Positions 58,874 through 64,000 of a DNA stretch of 64,000 nt are shown here, in pieces. Positions within the stretch are counted from its first letter, which is position 1. Each line of letters begins with the position of its first letter. The stretch is from Roseburia inulinivorans DSM 16841. GTDB lineage: Bacteria > Bacillota > Clostridia > Lachnospirales > Lachnospiraceae. Position numbers and translations under genes: made by a program. The stretch lies in NCBI RefSeq assembly GCF_000174195.1, contig NZ_ACFY01000084.1:46526-110525 (forward strand), in the 5' to 3' direction. The notes beneath the pieces were generated by a model. It searched no databases. It had not been told where the DNA came from and saw only the letters and a list, made by a program, of their open reading frames with translations.

Positions 58874-59789
58874 TTATTTTCCCGCACAATTTCCGGTATT
58901 TCCCTTTAAAATATCAATTCCATGCGTCAGTGCACCGATCGCATATTCCAGACACTCTCTTACCGCCTTCGGGCTTCCCGGTAGGTTGACGATCAATGCC
59001 TCTTTCCTGATTCCCGACACGCCTCTGGAGAGCATCGCCCTCGGCGTGATCTGCAGGGAATAATAGCGCATGGCTTCTGAGATTCCCGGTGTTTCGCGTT
59101 CAACTGCACGCATGGTTGCCTCCGGCGTATTGTCTCTTTTGGAAAAACCTGTTCCGCCTGTCGTTAAGATCAGATCCGCTTTATCTTCATCCGAAAGTTC
59201 ACACAACAGTGCTGTCAGCGTATCTCCATCATCCGGGATGATTTTTTTTGAAAACTACCTCATAGCCCTCTTTTCTCACAATTTCTTCGACCGCTGCTCC
59301 GCTCGCATCCTCCCGCTCCCCCTTAGAAGCGGTATCGCTTAACGTGATGACTGCCGCCCGGTACTGCACATGAAATTCATCCCCGACACTGATCTTTCCG
59401 CCGTGAAGCACTTTCGCAAACACGCCGTTCGTCGGCATGATGCACTCTCCCATCTTCTGAAAAATCTCACAGCCGTGATGACATTCTTTTCCGATCTGCG
59501 TTAATTCCAGCACCACATCTTTGCACGTATACCTTGTCCCGACCGGGAACTTTGTAAAATCATAGCCGCTCACGACGAGATTTTCTCCGAAAGCCCCATC
59601 TGTAACCTCTGCACCACGCGCCTTAAATGCGGCGATCGTTTCCTCTGATAATAAGGAAATCTGCCTGTGCCAGTTTCCTGCATGGGCATCTCCCTCAATG
59701 CCCCAGTTTTCCACAAATACTGCGGATTCTATATTTTTCTTCTGTGTGCCGCGTTTTTCACTGATACACACAGCCCTTACTTTTCCCAT
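58874..59789 (-). CDS. MOSC - MogA/MoaB fusion protein, one frameshift
   Basis: About 304 residues after removing one base from the T8 run at 59242-59249. The N-terminal MOSC domain (1-145) shows AVFVENWGIEGDAHAGNWHR, FGENLVVSGYDF and the conserved ECHHGCEIFQKMG with its Cys. The C-terminal MogA/MoaB domain (147-304) has AAVITLSDTASKGEREDASG, LILTTGGTGFSKRDNTPEAT and VNLPGSPKAVRECLEYAIG. Such fusions are standard in Clostridia and take part in molybdopterin adenylylation and Moco handling. It lies between moaA and modA. Confidence 0.9.
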
Positions 59790-59836
59790 TTAAAAATCCA
59801 GCCTTTCCCACAACCTGCAAAGATTGTGTCTCTGTA

Positions 59837-60838
59837 CTAGCCTCCAATTTCAGACATTCCTCTGTGTTCTGTCTGCTCCGGTTCATTCATTTCCCCAAAA
59901 TGATGGCATTTCGGTTTTTGTGTGATAATCGTTTCAATCTGCGCTTTTAACTCTGCATCCGAAACGCCGTCTCTTAACAGCGTGCGCAGATCCATTCCTG
60001 TCTCATATTGCAGACATGGTTTTAAAAAACCATCCGCCGTCATGCGGACACGGTTGCATCCACTGCAGAATTTATGTGAAATTGCACTGATAAATCCAAT
60101 TTTTCCTTCAAATCCATCAATTTTCCTATAATGTGCCGGTCCGCTTCCAAGTTTTTCCTCGCACGGTCTAATCGTCCCATAAGTTTCACTGAGTATGTGC
60201 TTCACCTCTGCCTCTTTTAATGTATGTTTTTCTTTTCCCTGACCGATCGGCATCAGTTCGATAAAACGGACATTTACGCCGTCTTTTGCAAGTTCTGCCA
60301 GCGCAAGCAGCTCCTCTCTGGTCTGGTGCATCAGCACACAATTCACTTTTACAGAGATTCCTGCCTGTTTTTGCGCCTTTCGCATTCCCCGCAGCACTGC
60401 TTCCAGATTACCGTCAGAGGGATTCCTGTCCACATGACATCCTCCTGTGAGGGAATTGTAATGTTCCGGGTTTAATGTATCCAGACTGATATTCACACCA
60501 TCGAGTCCCGCTTTTACAAGACCATCCAGCTGTTGTTCCAAAAGGATTCCGTTCGTCGTCAAAGTCACTTTTTCCATGCCACATTCTTCTTTCAGCCTGA
60601 AAATAAGTTCATCGACATGTTCCCTCACCAGAGGCTCTCCCCCGGTCAGTTTCACATTTTTGATCCCGAGACTCCGGTAAATTCCCGCAAGTTTTACGAT
60701 TTCGTCATAAGTCAGAAGTTCTTCCTGTCCCAGATACGTCTTACACGTCTGCGGCATACAATAAACACAGCGCAGATTACAGCGGTCTGTGACCGAAATG
60801 CGGATATAGTCGATATTGCGGCTGTATTGATCTAACAT
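59837..60838 (-). CDS. moaA: GTP 3',8-cyclase MoaA
   Basis: 333 residues, [20 protein letters not shown]. Radical-SAM cluster [21 protein letters not shown], and the C-terminal second cluster region [20 protein letters not shown]. It lacks the terminal GG-containing RI-G extension in its classic form but ends EIGG, as in MoaA. First step of molybdopterin synthesis; overlaps moaC by a few bases. Confidence 0.96.
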   Translation of the reverse strand: MLDQYSRNIDYIRISVTDRCNLRCVYCMPQTCKTYLGQEELLTYDEIVKLAGIYRSLGIKNVKLTGGEPLVREHVDELIFRLKEECGMEKVTLTTNGILLEQQLDGLVKAGLDGVNISLDTLNPEHYNSLTGGCHVDRNPSDGNLEAVLRGMRKAQKQAGISVKVNCVLMHQTREELLALAELAKDGVNVRFIELMPIGQGKEKHTLKEAEVKHILSETYGTIRPCEEKLGSGPAHYRKIDGFEGKIGFISAISHKFCSGCNRVRMTADGFLKPCLQYETGMDLRTLLRDGVSDAELKAQIETIITQKPKCHHFGEMNEPEQTEHRGMSEIGG

Positions 60839-61323
60839 TGTTCTCTTTCCTTACTTCTCTCAAAAAGCCCGGATTTTCCACCGTCTTTTTTCTCTAAATG
60901 AACGTCAAAAATTTCCATTGCGCGGTCCATTGCCTTGCACATGTCATAAATCGTCAGAAGCGCCACATTCACGCCCATCAGCGCCTCCATCTCCACTCCG
61001 GTCTTCCCGGAAACTTTGACCGTGCACAGTGCCTTTATGATGTTTTCCGCCTCCTTTACCTCAAAATCAACGGTACATTTATTCAGGCAGAGCGGATGAC
61101 ACATCGGGATCAGATTTGACGTCTGTTTTGTTCCCATAATTCCTGCCACACGCGCTACGGTCAGCACATCGCCTTTTTTTGCCGTGTGGTTGACGATCGC
61201 AGACATCACTGCGTCATTCACACGGATCTTGCCGCTCGCCACCGCAATGCGCTCTGTGATCTCTTTTCCGGAGACATCCACCATCACGGCATTGCCATTC
61301 TCATCAAAATGATTCCATTCCAT
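60832..61323 (-). CDS. moaC: Cyclic pyranopterin monophosphate synthase MoaC
   Basis: 163 residues, [20 protein letters not shown]. Signature [39 protein letters not shown] and [20 protein letters not shown]. It converts the MoaA product. Its 3' end overlaps the moaA start, and it begins 6 bp after the MoeA-like gene. Confidence 0.97.
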   Translation of the reverse strand: MEWNHFDENGNAVMVDVSGKEITERIAVASGKIRVNDAVMSAIVNHTAKKGDVLTVARVAGIMGTKQTSNLIPMCHPLCLNKCTVDFEVKEAENIIKALCTVKVSGKTGVEMEALMGVNVALLTIYDMCKAMDRAMEIFDVHLEKKDGGKSGLFERSKEREQC

Positions 61324-61329
61324 ACCTCT

Positions 61330-62352
61330 TTAAACCTTTCCAAAAGAACAGTCCGGGAATCTGCACTCTGCACATCCAAGGCATAAGCCCCCATGTCCCA
61401 GCACATAAAAATCTTCCGCTTTCACCGGGATCGCGGCTGCGATCCTCGGCAGCATAATGTCAAAAATAGTGCTCTTTGCGTACATCACGCAGCCCGGCAA
61501 TCCCATGACCGGCGTGCCGTCCTCAAAATATCCGAGCAGAAACATGGCTCCCGGCAGCACCGGCGCACCGTAGGTGACGATCTGCGCTCCCGAACGCTTA
61601 ATTGCCCCCGGCGTGCGGTCGTCCGGATCAACACTCATGCCTCCGGTGCATAAGATCATATCCACACCTTTTGCTTTATACTCTGCTATTTTTTCCGTGA
61701 TAAGCGCCTCGTCATCCCCCGGATAACAATGCTCTACCGTCTCAATGCCATAGGCTTTCAGCTTCCCAATGACCACATCGGAAAAGGTGTCCCGGATCAG
61801 TCCTTTTGCCACCTCACCGCCCGTCGTGATAAGCGCCGCCGTCTTTAATTTATATGGAAGCACATTGACAAGCGGCTCTTTGCCCGCACACCGTTTTGCT
61901 GCTTCCATTTTCTCTTTCTCAATGATCAGTGGGATAATTCTGGTTGCCGCAAGCTTCGCCCCCTTTTTCACCGGGGTGTAGGAATGTCTCGTTGCGATCA
62001 TCATCTCACCAAGTGAATTGACTGCCAGGAGTTTTTCCACATTGATTGTTAAAATTCCGTCAATGTCCGAGGTCAGCTCGATTTTCCCCTCTTTCGGCTG
62101 GGAGGCATGCATATGTTCTCCCTGACAGATCTCACGCAGGATCTCTGCCGCCTCATCCTCATGAAGCATGTTTTCGTTCTTCTCCCACACATAGAGATTT
62201 TCTTTTCCCATGGATAATAACACCGGGATATCCTCTTCTGTCACAATATGCCCCTTGCGGAATCTCGCGTCTTTCGTGACACCCTTTATGATCTGCGTCA
62301 TGTCATGACATAAAACATGACCGACCGCTTCCTCTGTTTTGATTAATTTCAT
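61330..62352 (-). CDS. MoeA-like molybdopterin-binding protein
   Basis: 340 residues, MKLIKTEEAVGHVLCHDMTQ. A molybdopterin-binding domain (about 175-320) includes ALITTGGEVAKGLIRDTFSD, DMILCTGGMSVDPDDRTPGA and the MoeA-like VMGLPGCVMYAKSTIFDIML. The N-terminal part resembles a shortened MoeA. The tail contains GGLCLGCAECRFPDCSFGKV, four cysteines that may hold a metal or cluster. This is the short clostridial form, expected to insert molybdenum or pass the cofactor on. First gene of the moa-mod unit visible here. Confidence 0.85.
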   Translation of the reverse strand: MKLIKTEEAVGHVLCHDMTQIIKGVTKDARFRKGHIVTEEDIPVLLSMGKENLYVWEKNENMLHEDEAAEILREICQGEHMHASQPKEGKIELTSDIDGILTINVEKLLAVNSLGEMMIATRHSYTPVKKGAKLAATRIIPLIIEKEKMEAAKRCAGKEPLVNVLPYKLKTAALITTGGEVAKGLIRDTFSDVVIGKLKAYGIETVEHCYPGDDEALITEKIAEYKAKGVDMILCTGGMSVDPDDRTPGAIKRSGAQIVTYGAPVLPGAMFLLGYFEDGTPVMGLPGCVMYAKSTIFDIMLPRIAAAIPVKAEDFYVLGHGGLCLGCAECRFPDCSFGKV

Positions 62353-62363
62353 TGTTTTTCCTC

Positions 62364-63659
62364 TTATTTTGTCTTGGCGTTCGGGTAAATGTGCGCCATC
62401 TTTGCGTCATCATAATGCTCATCCATGTACACCTGCCAGCTCTGCGTTGCTTTCACCTGTCTGCCTCTCTCATCATAGCGTATTAACGCCATGCAGGACA
62501 CCACAACATTGCAGCACATAAATACGATCAGCATCCATGTCACTGTCTTACCGATCACAACAGGAATTTTTTCTATCAATCCTGAAATTTTCGGATACAG
62601 AATCTTAAACCACACAACGGCTGCGATTCCCCAGAAAAAGCAGTACAACAGGTTAATCCTTCCGCCAAGGTTAAACGGCATCCAGCTATAATCCCAGAAT
62701 ACTTTTCCAAATACCAGCTCCGTGAACACACTGCACAGATACTCGTAAGCACCGCCTAAAAAAGTACCTGTCCAGAACAGAAATCCATCACTTCTGTCCT
62801 TATATTTATATAACATTGCCGTCACCATTGCAATCGCAAGTCCCCACACGATACTGAATGGTCCCCACACCACACTGCTGCGGCTCATCCATACCCCTGC
62901 TGTGATGCGGCAGAAAATCGTCTCCGTGATATCTCCCAGGAATGCTCCCACAAAAAATAACATCACGATTTTATAAAAATCACAGCCCTTTGCAAAAACG
63001 GTTTTATCCTTTGTGACCTTTTCCACAAAGCTTGCCTTCGGGTAGGCTTTTGTCATTCGTTTTTCAATTGATCCTGCAATCTTATTGCCAAGCCTGATGC
63101 GGAAACGATCGATTTTGTTATTTGCTTCCAGCCACTTCTCCGGGTGTCTGCTCTTTCCTGTCACAAGCAGATAGGAGGCGAGTACATCCACCACAAGCAC
63201 ACCGATCAGCACCAGCAGAACAATATGTACCAAAAGCTGTGGCAGTATCGCAAGCAATCGGAATACCCACCGGTTGGCATACTTCACCACAACATAACCC
63301 AATGCACCTTTTATCAGGGAAACCGGGAGACAGATGTAACCGTCTAAGTTCCATTTACTCTTACTATAATCCCACCAGCGTTTATGATAAAACCTCTCAA
63401 TTAACTTTCCAGCGACGAACTCTGTAACTGCTGCATACAGGGATGCAAATAAAAAGAGCCATAGCCCGGTCAGTTCCTGCAAGCCCACAGACATTGCAAC
63501 AGCTCCCACACCGTACAGGATACATAACGGGCCATTTACCAGCCCACGGTTGGAAAATTTCCGGTGCATAAATGTTGCCGCGGCTGTCTCTAACACCCAG
63601 CCCACAAAAGAATATATAAAAAATAGCCACAATAAATCATATCCGGTAAACTGTATCAT
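62364..63659 (-). CDS. Putative ABC-transporter type membrane protein (CmpB/PF06541-like)
   Basis: 431 residues, MIQFTGYDLLWLFFIYSFVG, with about ten membrane helices and two similar halves: each contains W-E/G-x..N-RG/S-x-GPL-type motifs (FSNRGLVNGPLCILYGVGAV; SRSSVVWGPFSIVWGLAIAM). This duplicated small-integral-membrane repeat is the putative ABC_trans_CmpB family, common in Clostridia and of unproven function. It lies 11 bp before the MoeA-like gene, but a functional link to molybdenum is not established. Confidence 0.8.
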   Translation of the reverse strand: MIQFTGYDLLWLFFIYSFVGWVLETAAATFMHRKFSNRGLVNGPLCILYGVGAVAMSVGLQELTGLWLFLFASLYAAVTEFVAGKLIERFYHKRWWDYSKSKWNLDGYICLPVSLIKGALGYVVVKYANRWVFRLLAILPQLLVHIVLLVLIGVLVVDVLASYLLVTGKSRHPEKWLEANNKIDRFRIRLGNKIAGSIEKRMTKAYPKASFVEKVTKDKTVFAKGCDFYKIVMLFFVGAFLGDITETIFCRITAGVWMSRSSVVWGPFSIVWGLAIAMVTAMLYKYKDRSDGFLFWTGTFLGGAYEYLCSVFTELVFGKVFWDYSWMPFNLGGRINLLYCFFWGIAAVVWFKILYPKISGLIEKIPVVIGKTVTWMLIVFMCCNVVVSCMALIRYDERGRQVKATQSWQVYMDEHYDDAKMAHIYPNAKTK

Positions 63660-63762
63660 TCGTATGTCCTCTTTCTGATTTTTCTTCTATATAAACATAG
63701 ATATTTTTCTCGAATACACTCTTAGATTATATAGAAGCCACCGCTTTTCTTCAAGTAAATTT

Positions 63763-63801
63763 AAAAAGCCTTTGCAGAAAATTCTTTCCACAAAGGCTTT
63801 T
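63763..63801 (-). terminator. Terminator of the tRNA pair
   Basis: AAAAAGCCTTTG (63763-63774) pairs with CAAAGGCTTTT (63791-63801), followed by U5 on the minus strand, 28 bp beyond tRNA-Gly. Confidence 0.85.
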
Positions 63802-63828
63802 CAATCACTTAAATCAAGAAAAAAATAG

Positions 63829-63899
63829 AGCGGGTGATGGGAATCGAACCCACGTATCCAGCTTGGAAGGCTGGTGTTCTACCATTGAACTACACCCGC
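63829..63899 (-). tRNA. tRNA-Gly (UCC anticodon)
   Basis: Folds as a complete 71-base tRNA: acceptor GCGGGTG/CACCCGC, anticodon loop CTTCCAA giving UCC, T-loop GGTTCGATTCC, and U discriminator. CCA is not encoded. It lies 7 bp from tRNA-Pro and is probably co-transcribed with it. Confidence 0.97.
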
Positions 63900-63906
63900 A
63901 TATCAG

Positions 63907-63981
63907 TCGGGGTGACAGGATTCGAACCTGCGACCTCCTGGTCCCAAACCAGGCGCTCTAGCCAAGCTGAGCCACACCCCG
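63907..63981 (-). tRNA. tRNA-Pro (UGG anticodon)
   Basis: A 75-base tRNA: acceptor CGGGGTG/CACCCCG with A discriminator, anticodon stem CCTGG/CCAGG around TTTGGGA (UGG), T-arm AGGTTCGAATCCT. CCA not encoded. Confidence 0.97.
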
Positions 63982-64000
63982 AGTCAATTGTATTCCACTA

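Noticed and set aside
1..64000. CRISPR arrays, prophage or insertion-sequence transposases
   Set aside because: No regularly spaced direct repeats, integrase, phage structural or transposase genes were found in either strand.

Overview
The window looks like a motile, spore-forming-lineage gut Clostridium of the Lachnospiraceae, probably Roseburia or a close relative. The reasons are a moderate-GC Firmicutes style with strong GGAGG ribosome sites, a CIRCE-controlled HtpG, a PdaA-like deacetylase, CheV/MCP/FliD-like motility proteins, ABC sugar transport without a dedicated ATPase, and above all a glycan locus resembling the human-milk-oligosaccharide/mucin loci published for Roseburia and Eubacterium. 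The genus is an inference; no rRNA is present.

Layout. (1) 0-15.5 kb: a host-glycan locus. Running leftwards are a solute-binding protein, two permeases, a GH29 and a GH95 fucosidase and a GH112 phosphorylase (cut by the window edge). A YesM/YesN-type two-component system diverges from them, and next to it lies a secreted beta-helix protein with two discoidin/CBM32-like domains (GH136 lacto-N-biosidase candidate) preceded by a membrane-anchored SurA/PrsA-like protein (LnbY-type chaperone candidate). An identical 18-bp motif sits upstream of both leftward transcripts. (2) 15.5-19.3 kb: feoA-feoA-feoB-Cys-rich peptide-Fur operon with a recognisable promoter and dyad operators. (3) 19.4-29 kb: membrane-anchored permuted GH3, two small proteins, an AAA/PD-(D/E)XK protein, and a GH2-GPH transporter operon. 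The GH3 and GH2 promoters share a 31-bp element at identical spacing. (4) 29-37 kb: GHKL/LytTR two-component system, chemoreceptor, PdaA-like deacetylase and a large zinc-ribbon protein. (5) 37-48 kb: CIRCE-htpG, a long imperfect palindrome with a GNAT remnant, exonuclease III, a sortase-anchored surface protein, a Cys-rich lipoprotein, a 12-TM LuxR regulator, mnmA, a FliD-like protein and ung. (6) 48-56 kb: hisF-hisH, an acidic/basic membrane protein, cheV with a structured leader, and an OmpR-type two-component system with a lipoprotein. (7) 56-63.7 kb: molybdenum block modABC, MOSC-MogA fusion, moaA, moaC, MoeA-like protein, then a membrane protein and tRNA-Pro/tRNA-Gly.

About a dozen genes are interrupted by single-base indels, nearly all in homopolymer runs and most in A/T runs. 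I treat these as probable sequencing/assembly errors, give the full gene spans and mark each break point. Nearly all genes run on the minus strand; the exceptions are the YesM/YesN pair, htpG, the GNAT remnant and exonuclease III.

In the glycan locus the inferred flow is: the secreted GH136 releases lacto-N-biose-type disaccharides (possibly fucosylated), the ABC system imports them, cytoplasmic GH29/GH95 remove fucose, and GH112 phosphorolyses the Gal-beta-1,3-HexNAc core to Gal-1-P. The whole system is sensed by the YesM/YesN pair.
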